Shown in pieces: positions 8,628 to 17,388 of a DNA stretch of 64,000 nt (the stretch's first letter is position 1; every line of letters starts with the position of its first letter). The notes under the pieces are model-generated. The model did no database searches. It worked only from the letters and a program-made list of their open reading frames with translations, and was not told the origin of the DNA. The stretch is from Candidatus Poribacteria bacterium. Its GTDB lineage: Bacteria > Poribacteria > WGA-4E > WGA-3G. A program made the position numbers and the translations under genes. Location of the stretch: positions 62,001 through 126,000 of the forward strand of contig JAPPIG010000042.1 of assembly GCA_028820635.1 (NCBI GenBank). The letters run 5' to 3'.

Positions 8628-9659
8628 ATGAAACGCACCTATATGTTTTTTGGAATGACATTCCTGTTCAGTCTTTTTCTGCTTGCCGTAAACGCTTGGG
8701 GAGCTCCGTATATTTCTTTCAATTCTATCAAGATAGGGGAAGCTGGCATCCACACCGACATCGACATCATTGATACAAACGGGAAGAACCTACGCAACCT
8801 AACAAACCATCCCGCATTAGACTGTTGCGCAGCGTGGGCACCAGATGGACGTTCTTTTGCTTTTGTATCGCGCCGTGAAGGAAAATCCGAAATCTATATT
8901 AAGACATTCAATGTAGTTGAGGCACGTCGGTTGACAAATCATCCAGAGAGCAATGCTAATCCTGCCTGGTCACCTGATGGAAATTGGATCGCTTTTGTAT
9001 CCATAGGAAAAGAGGAACGTCATATTTACAAAATAGATATCAACGGCAATAATCTAAAGAGGCTTACTCACCATGGAAAATCCAACATTAACCCAGCCTG
9101 GTCTCCAGATGGGCAATCAATTGCTTTTGAATCAATAAGGAATGGTCGCGAGGGTATCTATGTGATTGACGCAGATGGAAAAAATCCCAGACAGATTATA
9201 AACCAGCAACATGGAGGCGGATTTCCTTCACAACCTACTTGGTCGCCTGATGGAAAACAGATTGCTTGTACTGTCGCTAAAGATGGGGTTGGTATCTACA
9301 TCATGGATACAGATGGACAAAACGCCCGCCGCATCACACCTCTTGGGACTTGGAGCGGCAATCCTGCGTGGTCACTTGATGGTAAGTGGATTGCCTACGA
9401 TGCCTTCGATGGAGGTGCGAATCCTTTCCAAAACCTGAATGCAGATGGAGGTGCGAATCCTTTCCAAAACCGGATTATTGGAGAGAGACACATTTTTATC
9501 GTTTCTGTCGAAGGGGGCGAGTCACGGCAAATCACACAAAATACTGGGCAACATTATTCTCCCGCATGGGTTCCCGAAAGTCCTTTTTCCGTTTCTCCGA
9601 CTGTGGACACCCAGACGACTCTCTGGGGTCGGTTGAAACAAGATGAACGTATTAGGTAA
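8628..9659 (+). CDS. Secreted PD40 beta-propeller protein (TolB-like)
   Basis: 343 residues with signal peptide MKRTYMFFGMTFLFSLFLLAV...WGA. The body is a string of PD40 (WD40-like) blades, each with the signature PAWSPDGxxIAF, giving about six blades as in the TolB propeller. AGGAGA precedes the ATG by about 6 nt. There is no TolB N-terminal domain, and the pal/tolQRA genes are not nearby, so this is not TolB itself. A short internal duplication occurs near residues 263-281 (GGANPFQNLNAD, then GGANPFQNRI). The C-terminus ends in the shared tail motif SVSPTVDTQTTLWGRLKQ. It is the diverged member of a three-gene paralogous set (with 9711 and 12380). Substrate or partner is unknown. Confidence 0.85.
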   Translation: MKRTYMFFGMTFLFSLFLLAVNAWGAPYISFNSIKIGEAGIHTDIDIIDTNGKNLRNLTNHPALDCCAAWAPDGRSFAFVSRREGKSEIYIKTFNVVEARRLTNHPESNANPAWSPDGNWIAFVSIGKEERHIYKIDINGNNLKRLTHHGKSNINPAWSPDGQSIAFESIRNGREGIYVIDADGKNPRQIINQQHGGGFPSQPTWSPDGKQIACTVAKDGVGIYIMDTDGQNARRITPLGTWSGNPAWSLDGKWIAYDAFDGGANPFQNLNADGGANPFQNRIIGERHIFIVSVEGGESRQITQNTGQHYSPAWVPESPFSVSPTVDTQTTLWGRLKQDERIR

Positions 9660-9710
9660 TGGGTGGCATCACTTCACTATTCTTGATAGTAATTTTCCAG
9701 GAGATAAAAA

Positions 9711-10694
9711 ATGAAACGCACCTATATGTTGTTTGGAATGACATTCCTGTTCAGTTTTTTTATGCTTACCGTAAACGCTTGGGGAGCTCCGTATATCTCC
9801 TTCTATTCTACCCATACAGGGCAAAGTGACATCTACATCATTGATACAAACGGCAAGAATCTACGTAACCTAACAAACCATCCCGCAGGAGACTATTGCA
9901 CAACGTGGGCACCAGATGGGCGTTCTTTTGCTTTTATGTCGGAGCGTGATGGAAATGGCGAAATCTATATTAAGAAATTTAATGAAGCTCAGGCGCGTCG
10001 GTTGACAAATCATCCAGAGTTAGATTATGGTCCTGCCTGGTCACCTGATGGAAATTGGATCGCTTTTATATCCAGGAGAACAGAGGGAGAACATATCTAC
10101 AAAATAGATATCAACGGCCAGAATCTACAGAGACTGACTAACGAGGGAGATAATTCCTCCCCAGCCTGGTCTCCAGATGGACAATCAATTGCTTTCAGTT
10201 CTCGTGGGAATGGTAGAAACGGTATCTATGTGATGGACGCAGATGGAAAAAATCCCAGACAGATTATAAACCCGTTCCAAGTAGGCGGATCTCCTTACTC
10301 GCCTACTTGGTCACCTGATGGAAAACAGATTGCTTATGTTAACGCTGATAGAGATGGGAGTGGTATCTACATCATGGATATAGATGAACAAAACGCCCGC
10401 CGCTTGTCACCTCTTGGAACTTGGAACTTCAATCCTGCGTGGTCCCCTGATGGTAAGTGGATTGCCTACCAAGCCTACGATGCAGATGCGAATCCTCTGG
10501 AAAACCTGAATGCTGTGCAACACATTTTTATCGTTTCTGTCGAGGGGGGCGAGCCACGGCAAATCACACAACATCCTGGGCAAAATGTTTGTCCCGCATG
10601 GGTCCCCGAAAGTCCTTTCTCCGTTTCTCCGACTGTGGACACCCAGACGACTCTCTGGGGTCGGTTGAAACAAGCTGAACATATCACGCAATAA
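9711..10694 (+). CDS. Secreted PD40 beta-propeller protein (TolB-like), duplicate A
   Basis: 327 residues with signal peptide and about six PAWSPDGxxIAF blades. It is nearly identical to the protein encoded at 12380; they differ only at the end (HPGQNVC versus HPGQSAC; WGRLKQAEHITQ versus WGWLKQAERMTQ). AGGAGATAAAAA precedes the ATG. The C-terminal tail carries the DTQTTLWGxLKQ motif shared with other secreted proteins of the window. It lies 51 nt after the paralogue at 8628 and could be cotranscribed with it. The propeller may bind peptides or polysaccharide; nothing in the sequence decides this. Confidence 0.85.
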   Translation: MKRTYMLFGMTFLFSFFMLTVNAWGAPYISFYSTHTGQSDIYIIDTNGKNLRNLTNHPAGDYCTTWAPDGRSFAFMSERDGNGEIYIKKFNEAQARRLTNHPELDYGPAWSPDGNWIAFISRRTEGEHIYKIDINGQNLQRLTNEGDNSSPAWSPDGQSIAFSSRGNGRNGIYVMDADGKNPRQIINPFQVGGSPYSPTWSPDGKQIAYVNADRDGSGIYIMDIDEQNARRLSPLGTWNFNPAWSPDGKWIAYQAYDADANPLENLNAVQHIFIVSVEGGEPRQITQHPGQNVCPAWVPESPFSVSPTVDTQTTLWGRLKQAEHITQ

Positions 10695-10781
10695 AGATAA
10701 TCACTTTTCACTATACAGAAAATACCATTTCTAAGTGATTATATTGCATTATTTCGTCCGTTGGGTTTCCCTTGCGACACC

Positions 10782-10808
10782 CGCCAAATGCCACACGCGC
10801 ATTTGGCG
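10782..10808. repeat. Hairpin in the duplicated 3' flank
   Basis: Perfect 10-bp arms CGCCAAATGC / GCATTTGGCG around a 7-nt loop. A second hairpin GGCACGC-tcc-GCGTGCC follows at 10829-10845. No T tract follows, so a terminator role is unproven. The first hairpin recurs at 13455-13481. Confidence 0.7.
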
Positions 10809-10913
10809 TTGATTTGAACATGGTAGCAGGCACGCTCCGCGTGCCGTTATGAGAAATATCAGTGTAATTATTGTCAATAAAAAAGTATTTGATATTTTAG
10901 GAGGTTGTATATA

Positions 10914-11600
10914 ATGTTCAGAAAATTGTGTATAATAGGATTGGCTTTTCTGATGAGTCTTACGGTGATGACGCTGACTGCTGATGCTCAACAAAAAATT
11001 CTTGGTCCGTATCTCTGGATGATTGCTAAAACTGTAGATGGACAAGGTGGTGCAAATTCTACCCATGTTGATTCACTTGATGAAGCGAGCAACGGCAAAG
11101 TCACCGAAGAGAAAATCGCCAAACACGGTGCAAGAGAAGGCGGCAAAGTTGGTAATTATGAGTGGACACATGGCACACTTGCCAATAACGGAGATATTAA
11201 TGCTCTCGTTAATAACATAGGTTTGGAGGATGGTGAGTTAGATCATATAACGTCTTATGCGCTAATTGTCCTCAAAACGAAAAGAGCGCAAGCAAACGTA
11301 GCGATGGGTGTCAGTAGTGATGACTCAGTTAAGGTTTGGGTTAATGGCGAAGTTGTTCATACCCATGCGGAGAACCGGAGTCGCGGCAAGGAAAACACCT
11401 TCCAAGATCATTTAAAGGTTGATCTAAAAAAAGGAAATAATTTGATCATGATAAAGGTCAGTGAACGTGGTGGTGGATGGGGTATGCACTTCGGCGTAGG
11501 CGGCGACTATGAATTAGCCGAAATTGATGCCATTTTCTTGCCAATTGAACCCGCTGGCAAATTAACAACGCAATGGGCACAAATCAAGAATATCCGGTAA
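10914..11600 (+). CDS. Secreted beta-sandwich (PA14-like) protein, unknown function
   Basis: 228 residues. The ATG at 10914 has AGGAGG 9 nt upstream; an in-frame TTG at 10905 overlaps the spacer and is less likely. Residues 1-24 are a signal peptide (MFRKLCIIGLAFLMSLTVMT...ADA). The middle contains VAMGVSSDDSVKVWVNGEVV and GNNLIMIKVSERGGGWGMHF, the pattern of PA14-like or carbohydrate-binding jelly rolls in which a bound or decorative sugar site faces solvent. It ends with LPIEPAGKLTTQWAQIKNIR, a variant of the C-terminal tail seen in the propeller and LamG proteins. It sits between the two copies of the duplicated propeller gene. The function is unknown; a surface carbohydrate-associated role is a guess. 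Confidence 0.7.
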   Translation: MFRKLCIIGLAFLMSLTVMTLTADAQQKILGPYLWMIAKTVDGQGGANSTHVDSLDEASNGKVTEEKIAKHGAREGGKVGNYEWTHGTLANNGDINALVNNIGLEDGELDHITSYALIVLKTKRAQANVAMGVSSDDSVKVWVNGEVVHTHAENRSRGKENTFQDHLKVDLKKGNNLIMIKVSERGGGWGMHFGVGGDYELAEIDAIFLPIEPAGKLTTQWAQIKNIR

Positions 11601-11865
11601 TTCTGACCTGATATCTCACAAAAAAGTGTTTTCAGTTTTCTCTTCATTCAATGAAAAATTCTGCAATGAAATTTTGTATAAACTCTGTAATTTGTATAAT
11701 ATTGTACTTCATGCCGTAATTGATTACCGAGTGAACCACTAAGTTTGGATGTGTAAATATTTTGGCATTAACTATGTCTTTTTCTTGTTGGAGGGCTCTG
11801 TAAGCCCGATAAATCCAATCGACGCAGCGTGCGCCAAATCAAGAAATCAACGCTACAAATATCAT

Positions 11866-12020
11866 TTCAACTTGTACAGTTTGAACCGGGTATTTGGTTT
11901 CCAAAAACCGTTACGTGGGAATCAAGTTATAATCCGGAAACAAAACAAGGGTTTAGAAAGGTACAAATGCAAGTGCATAAGGCTGTTTTTAACATTCCAA
12001 TTACAGCAAAGGATCGTTGA
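11866..12020 (+). pseudogene. Fragment of the C-terminus of an ECF-LolA-like gene
   Basis: About 50 codons ending at a TGA encode QFEPGIWFPKTVTWESSYNP and the following residues through ITAKDR, almost identical to the last 50 codons of the ECF fusion ending at 8379. The following non-coding DNA also matches 8380 onward. There is no sigma domain, signal or promoter. It is a remnant left by duplication. The upstream gap 11601-11865 shows nothing recognisable. Confidence 0.8.
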
Positions 12021-12038
12021 TAGACGACAATCAAGAAA

Positions 12039-12243
12039 TATAGAAAACCTATGAGTATTTATTCACTTACTGAAGCGTCAACTTTCAGTTTGTGCAGCTA
12101 CGGAAACACAAACTAACAATTTGTGCTACTGCACGAGCGGTAGGCGAGGCGGGGAATGCCTAAATGGTATTCATACCGTTGATTTTTTGATTTCTTCCTA
12201 ACCTCGCTGGAACAAGTGTATAAATAATTCTAAAATCTACCAG
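12039..12243 (+). repeat. Small inverted-repeat element (TATAG family)
   Basis: Left end TATAGAAAACCTATGAGTAT, right end AAGTGTATAAATAATTCTAA continuing AATCTAC. Internal sequence matches the 8398 and 41669 copies. The right end is the reverse complement type of the left end, with mismatches. It occupies most of the 358-bp gap before the propeller gene at 12380. Confidence 0.6.
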
Positions 12244-12350
12244 AAATACCGTTGTTAAAATCCATTGAATTTCCATTTACTTCTGATATAATAATCCAAC
12301 GTCTTGTCCCGCCACCCCAAACTTTATTATTTAGGCTTGGGTGTGCATAT

Positions 12351-13522
12351 CTTGATAGTAATTTTCCAGGAGATAAAAAATGAAACGCACCTATATGTTG
12401 TTTGGAATGACATTCCTGTTCAGTTTTTTTATGCTTACCGTAAACGCTTGGGGAGCTCCGTATATCTCCTTCTATTCTACCCATACAGGGCAAAGTGACA
12501 TCTACATCATTGATACAAACGGCAAGAATCTACGTAACCTAACAAACCATCCCGCAGGAGACTATTGCACAACGTGGGCACCAGATGGGCGTTCTTTTGC
12601 TTTTATGTCGGAGCGTGATGGAAATGGCGAAATCTATATTAAGAAATTTAATGAAGCTCAGGCGCGTCGGTTGACAAATCATCCAGAGTTAGATTATGGT
12701 CCTGCCTGGTCACCTGATGGAAATTGGATCGCTTTTATATCCAGGAGAACAGAGGGAGAACATATCTACAAAATAGATATCAACGGCCAGAATCTACAGA
12801 GACTGACTAACGAGGGAGATAATTCCTCCCCAGCCTGGTCTCCAGATGGACAATCAATTGCTTTCAGTTCTCGTGGGAATGGTAGAAACGGTATCTATGT
12901 GATGGACGCAGATGGAAAAAATCCCAGACAGATTATAAACCCGTTCCAAGTAGGCGGATCTCCTTACTCGCCTACTTGGTCACCTGATGGAAAACAGATT
13001 GCTTATGTTAACGCTGATAGAGATGGGAGTGGTATCTACATCATGGATATAGATGAACAAAACGCCCGCCGCTTGTCACCTCTTGGAACTTGGAACTTCA
13101 ATCCTGCGTGGTCCCCTGATGGTAAGTGGATTGCCTACCAAGCCTACGATGCAGATGCGAATCCTCTGGAAAACCTGAATGCTGTGCAACACATTTTTAT
13201 CGTTTCTGTTGAGGGGGGCGAGCCACGGCAAATCACACAACATCCTGGGCAAAGTGCTTGTCCCGCATGGGTCCCCGAAAGTCCTTTTTCCGTTTCTCCG
13301 ACTGTGGACACCCAGACGACCCTCTGGGGTTGGTTGAAACAAGCTGAACGTATGACGCAATAAAGATAATCACTTTTCACCATACATGCAGAAAACACCA
13401 TTTCTAAGTGATTATATTGCATTATTTCGTAAGTTGGGTTTCCCTTGCGACACCCGCCAAATGCCACACGCGCATTTGGCGTTGATTTGAACATGGTAGC
13501 AGGCACGCTCCGCTTGCCGCCC
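12351..13522 (+). repeat. Segmental duplication, copy 2
   Basis: Counterpart of 9682-10850. Its upstream flank (about 12285-12350) instead resembles 8540-8605, the flank of the first propeller gene, so this copy is a mosaic of two source regions. Confidence 0.85.
12380..13363 (+). CDS. Secreted PD40 beta-propeller protein (TolB-like), duplicate B
   Basis: 327 residues, nearly identical to the product of 9711: same signal peptide, same six PAWSPDG blades, with changes only in the last ~60 residues. Ends DTQTTLWGWLKQAERMTQ. AGGAGATAAAAA lies before the ATG. The near identity of coding and 3' flanking DNA indicates a recent duplication or ongoing gene conversion. Both copies are intact, so both are probably expressed. 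Confidence 0.85.
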   Translation: MKRTYMLFGMTFLFSFFMLTVNAWGAPYISFYSTHTGQSDIYIIDTNGKNLRNLTNHPAGDYCTTWAPDGRSFAFMSERDGNGEIYIKKFNEAQARRLTNHPELDYGPAWSPDGNWIAFISRRTEGEHIYKIDINGQNLQRLTNEGDNSSPAWSPDGQSIAFSSRGNGRNGIYVMDADGKNPRQIINPFQVGGSPYSPTWSPDGKQIAYVNADRDGSGIYIMDIDEQNARRLSPLGTWNFNPAWSPDGKWIAYQAYDADANPLENLNAVQHIFIVSVEGGEPRQITQHPGQSACPAWVPESPFSVSPTVDTQTTLWGWLKQAERMTQ

Positions 13523-13903
13523 GCACATTCAAGTTACTATGGCAATTTCTCAATTAGAATTGATATGTTATGATAATAGTGTTCTGTTGGTATCGGTTTC
13601 AACAATTAATGATTAGGAATTATGCTGAGGCGCGCCTATATTTTTAAGCAGATCATCCTTTGAGTAATCAAAATTCCTCCTCCATACTTGCTCACCCTAC
13701 GTCAATAACGTAAATACAGATTTGACAACAAAACCCTTAATCTGTTAAAATTGTAAACACCATAACAAAAATATCCGTTTAAGTTTGTGACTTTATCATT
13801 AATATTTGTATTAGCAATAATCCTCTCAGTATGAATCCATAGATACTGTTTGATAATACAACAGATCAACGCTGGAGTGGATGAGTTACTGTCAATATCC
13901 ACC
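13364..13903. other. 540-bp gene-free interval
   Basis: The first ~160 bp is the duplicated flank with the 10-bp-arm hairpin at 13455-13481. The rest is AT-rich and holds no supported gene. GGCGCGCC with a following T-rich run near 13631 looks like a remnant terminator but has no loop. A promoter for the operon starting at 13904 is expected here, but I cannot assign one. Confidence 0.5.
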
Positions 13904-16228
13904 ATGAAGTTAACTATTTTTGTATTCCTGCTACTTATAGGAACAGTGCTATTGCATGCACAATCACCTGATGGAGTGATCCCATTTGACTGTCCTGATG
14001 TGCCGCGTGCAATGTTTCAATTTAACTTGGATCGAGAATTGATCTCGCTTATCTCGACTGCTAAGCCTTTCAATGCTATTGAGAATCTTTATGTCCACAC
14101 GTACGATACTAAAGATGGTCTTTTTGACAAATTTGTACGATATTATAGTGAGAAGTTACAACAGAATGGATGGGAAAGTTTCGCTAAGGATGAAAATATG
14201 CAAATTTCTATTCTTGCCGAAACAGCCTCAGAAGATACATGCAAAGCTATCTTTGCTGTTGTCAAGGGTAGGACAGAGGTACATCTGCTCAACGTCGTTG
14301 GACAGATTCCAAAAGAACAAATAGGTAAACTATTAGCAAACCTAATTGCAATCGGCATTTGGATACCTGAATTGAGATCGCTCGGTGAAACCATTGAATT
14401 ATCAAGTGTTGAAACGGAAACTATAATATCAGAGACTGAAGAAATATCAAAGACTGAAGAGATATTACTGGATAAAAGACCGGTAACAATGTTTCGCATT
14501 CCAGAAGATTCACCAAATCCGTTTATCCAGTTTTCAGGGTCAATGCAAGAGACGCATTTTGCAGATTGGACTTATCGTGGACAACCAATTCAAGAGATTC
14601 AGATACAATCACGGACGAAAACTGAGGGCATCAACCATAAAGAGAGAGTGAATGCGGTAAAAGACGTTTTTTTCGGAAATATCACACCTAAAGAAGGTTC
14701 AGAAGACCTGACGGTATTGTTGAAAAAATTATCCAATTCAGATGTGGCGAAATTTGTGCAAAAAGTTACCGTGAATACGGGTGAAAAGTGGGTAAAAATA
14801 CATCTGGATGATATACCAGATGAAGACGGTCTAATACCGCTTTCAAAGAGGTATCTAACCCACGACGGAGACGTTATTGACGAGATTCAGGTTGAGGGGA
14901 ATCGGTCCACTGAAACAGATCAGATTATAATGGCACTTGAAAGTGGACCTATAGAAATTGAAGAGACTACACAGAAACTATCTAAGTCTATCCCGGAATT
15001 TGAAGACGCTCACGTTGAAATTAAAGAATCTGGTCAACAACGGATTGCAGTAATTTCTGTTGATGAGAAACCACTATCTTTTAGGGGGTATACAACTGCG
15101 ATTCCACGAATAGGGTTTAATCGTGTTACTGGCTGGGAACTTGGTGCTCGTGTTGAAACCGGATCGCGCTTTCAAAATAGGAGAGATATAAACCCATTTG
15201 AATTCGACTGGTATTCTAACATTCCGATTGAAAAAGATCACTCAAAACTCTTTGCCCAGTTTGGCTACGGATTCGGGAATAAACAACTCTATTACCGTGT
15301 TGGTGGTAACCGAATTTGGGGTAGACACAACAACTGGAACTTAGGATTAACCGCGCAGTTCCAGCGTGCAACAACTACAATTGCACCGGATCTTTACGCT
15401 GGCTATAATGAGACAGGGGCATTGTTTCTACGCCTATTTGGCGTGCCAGATCATCAAGACTACTATTTGAGAAAGGGCGCAGAGATAGCGTTGCATGGGC
15501 AACTGAATAGATCAATTTATTCGGCTGTCTCACTGGTTTGGGAAACACACGACAGCCTCCAAAAAACGACTGATTGGCATCTTTTAAACTGGCGGTCATC
15601 ATCAAAAACACGGGAAAACCTTGTGATAACACCTTGTAACATACGGAGCATCAATTTTAGGGTTGATGCCAACAACCGAAACAATTACCTCGGTTGGCAC
15701 AATACTTTCCTCGTTGAACATAGCAGCCGCAACTTCGGTTCTGATTTTGACTGGACTCGTTTTCAAACACACCTGCGAAATGCTTATCCCTTCGGCAATA
15801 ACCAGCTCCGCACCCGATTAGTACTGAGCTCAGTTGCTGGCAAACCTGCTGAAGATCATATCGGTACAGCACTCCTACCGATCCAACGCCAGTTAATTAT
15901 TGGTGGAATTGGCACACTGAACGGATATCCGTTATATACCTTCGCTGGAGATGAGGGGTATTTATTTAATATCGAATTACTTTTAGGTTTACCCAGTATT
16001 GATATTAACAACATTAATATTCTGAAAAACTGGCATTTGGTATTCCTCTATGATCAGGCACAGGTATGGAATGAATTGGACAGTGGTTGGAAGTTTAAAC
16101 CGAAAGCAAGTGCCGGTATCGGTCTACAGATTGCATCAGAGGTTGATATTTTAAGATTCAATGTTGCAAAAGCATTTGAATCTGAGCAAGGTATTCAATT
16201 CAATTTTATGTTTTTCTACAGTTTTTAG
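13904..16228 (+). CDS. Omp85/BamA-like outer-membrane protein with N-terminal DUF4252-like domain
   Basis: 774 residues from the ATG at 13904, chosen because a signal peptide (MKLTIFVFLLLIGTVLLHAQ) starts there; an in-frame TTG 54 nt upstream would bury it. Residues ~22-160 resemble DUF4252 (MFQFNLDRELI... YYSEKLQQNGWESF... VHLLNVVGQIPKEQIGKLLANL). POTRA-like segments follow (~225-300 and ~325-395, with EIQVEGNRSTETDQIIMAL). From ~400 to the C-terminal F is a beta barrel ending YLFNIELLLGL...FNFMFFYSF, typical of the Omp85 surface-antigen family, which inserts proteins into or moves them across the outer membrane. It is the first gene of a four-gene plus-strand operon. The extra N-terminal domain and paralogue at 17385 argue against it being housekeeping BamA. 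Confidence 0.8.
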   Translation: MKLTIFVFLLLIGTVLLHAQSPDGVIPFDCPDVPRAMFQFNLDRELISLISTAKPFNAIENLYVHTYDTKDGLFDKFVRYYSEKLQQNGWESFAKDENMQISILAETASEDTCKAIFAVVKGRTEVHLLNVVGQIPKEQIGKLLANLIAIGIWIPELRSLGETIELSSVETETIISETEEISKTEEILLDKRPVTMFRIPEDSPNPFIQFSGSMQETHFADWTYRGQPIQEIQIQSRTKTEGINHKERVNAVKDVFFGNITPKEGSEDLTVLLKKLSNSDVAKFVQKVTVNTGEKWVKIHLDDIPDEDGLIPLSKRYLTHDGDVIDEIQVEGNRSTETDQIIMALESGPIEIEETTQKLSKSIPEFEDAHVEIKESGQQRIAVISVDEKPLSFRGYTTAIPRIGFNRVTGWELGARVETGSRFQNRRDINPFEFDWYSNIPIEKDHSKLFAQFGYGFGNKQLYYRVGGNRIWGRHNNWNLGLTAQFQRATTTIAPDLYAGYNETGALFLRLFGVPDHQDYYLRKGAEIALHGQLNRSIYSAVSLVWETHDSLQKTTDWHLLNWRSSSKTRENLVITPCNIRSINFRVDANNRNNYLGWHNTFLVEHSSRNFGSDFDWTRFQTHLRNAYPFGNNQLRTRLVLSSVAGKPAEDHIGTALLPIQRQLIIGGIGTLNGYPLYTFAGDEGYLFNIELLLGLPSIDINNINILKNWHLVFLYDQAQVWNELDSGWKFKPKASAGIGLQIASEVDILRFNVAKAFESEQGIQFNFMFFYSF

Positions 16229-16281
16229 GATTTGTTCTAAATTCAGTTGTTTCTGTAACACAATAATGGGTAGATTGATCT

Positions 16282-17388
16282 ATGAAAAAAGAGAAAAACA
16301 AAATTTCTCTTCTAATTTCTTTAGGGATACATTTCGTTTTGCTGTTAACTATATCACCGTTTTTGGTAACACATTTCAATGAAACAGATGATAAGATAAC
16401 ACTTACGTTTTTTAAGGCGAATACTCCGGAGCAGGTGGAACGGCGTATCATGCGTCAACACAAAGCAGTGCAGCCGGAACGGAGTATTGATAGTGGTTCT
16501 CCAGCCCTTTCGCGCGCAGCACCAAAGTATGACCCAGAGATGAACCCTCCCAAAGCACCGATTTTTGATGATGTCGCACCCGAAATAGTTACTTTCGCTG
16601 ATATACCACAGACGGATACTTCTTCACTACCAAACGCGAGTTTCGGAAAAGACGCTGAAGCAGCGGGACCTGTTGTCGTGCCAGAATATCGCGGGGCAGG
16701 TGGGAACGCCCGTGGTCCTGGACGGGGTGGATCAGGCACTGGGCTTGGCGGCGGCATGGGAAAAGGCTTGTCGCGTGTAACAGGTGTGGGTGACCTCGCT
16801 TCAATAGATTTGGATGAGGGCATCATGGGACTCGGTATCTTTGACTCTGATGTAATGCCTGGCCACGGATTAATTGGTCAAGTCTACATTCCCGGTGGTC
16901 CAATTCATAAAATGCCTGATTTTAAACGGATAACTCCCCTTTATACTTTTGCAGCAGCTAATTTGGATGTGCCTCCCAGACATTATACAGAGGGTTTTCC
17001 TACACCGCAGCAACAGACTGTAGTTGAGAATTTCGCAATACATTTCCGTGGAAAATTAGCAATTGATACACCTGGAACTTATATGTTTGAACTGCTTTCT
17101 GATGATGGGTCAAAATTATTTATAAATGGAAAATTGGTTGTAGATAACGACGGTGTTCACGGTACTCAAAGTAGAAACTCTCACATCACACTTACCACAG
17201 GATTTCATCCTGTTGAGATACACTATTTCCAAGGACCCCGATTTCAGATTGCTCTGCAATGGTTTTACAAACCACCAAACCGTTCGAAACGGATTGTCCC
17301 ACCCGAAGTCATCTTCCATCCCGGCAAACCGGACGTACCAGATGCGCTGAAAAAATTAAAACAACAGTTGAAGAAAATAGAAAAATGA
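16282..17388 (+). CDS. TonB-like N-terminal anchor fused to a PA14 domain
   Basis: 368 residues. Residues 9-31 form a transmembrane helix with an S13-x3-H17 motif (SLGIH), the arrangement TonB uses for coupling to ExbB/ExbD. A proline and glycine-rich periplasmic linker follows (~75-175, GAGGNARGPGRGGSGTGLGG). Instead of a TonB C-terminal domain, residues ~195-345 are a PA14 domain (FRGKLAIDTPGTYMFELLSD, DGSKLFINGKLVVDN, IHYFQG). The last ~20 residues are lysine-rich. The stop overlaps the next ATG by 4 nt (ATGA), so translation with the second Omp85-like gene is coupled. I infer an energised or inner-membrane-anchored partner of the flanking barrels; no exbBD is visible in the window. Confidence 0.7.
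   Translation: MKKEKNKISLLISLGIHFVLLLTISPFLVTHFNETDDKITLTFFKANTPEQVERRIMRQHKAVQPERSIDSGSPALSRAAPKYDPEMNPPKAPIFDDVAPEIVTFADIPQTDTSSLPNASFGKDAEAAGPVVVPEYRGAGGNARGPGRGGSGTGLGGGMGKGLSRVTGVGDLASIDLDEGIMGLGIFDSDVMPGHGLIGQVYIPGGPIHKMPDFKRITPLYTFAAANLDVPPRHYTEGFPTPQQQTVVENFAIHFRGKLAIDTPGTYMFELLSDDGSKLFINGKLVVDNDGVHGTQSRNSHITLTTGFHPVEIHYFQGPRFQIALQWFYKPPNRSKRIVPPEVIFHPGKPDVPDALKKLKQQLKKIEK

Larger units (their letters stand above)
9682..10850 (+). repeat. Segmental duplication, copy 1
   Basis: Nearly identical to 12351-13522 (offset 2669). It spans the ribosome binding region, the whole propeller gene at 9711 and about 150 bp of 3' flank. Differences are confined mainly to the last few codons and a 3-nt insertion in the flank. 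Confidence 0.9.

Noticed and set aside
10697-10742. ATAATCACTT / AAGTGATTAT inverted repeat as terminator of the propeller gene
   Set aside because: The loop is 26 nt and the following sequence is not a T tract, so intrinsic termination is not supported.
8628-13363. Calling the propeller genes tolB
   Set aside because: They lack the TolB N-terminal domain and have no tolQRA or pal neighbours, and several diverged copies exist in this window.
13144-13506. 120-codon minus-strand frame over the propeller gene
   Set aside because: It is the antisense shadow of the repeated propeller sequence, and a similar shadow lies over the 9711 copy.
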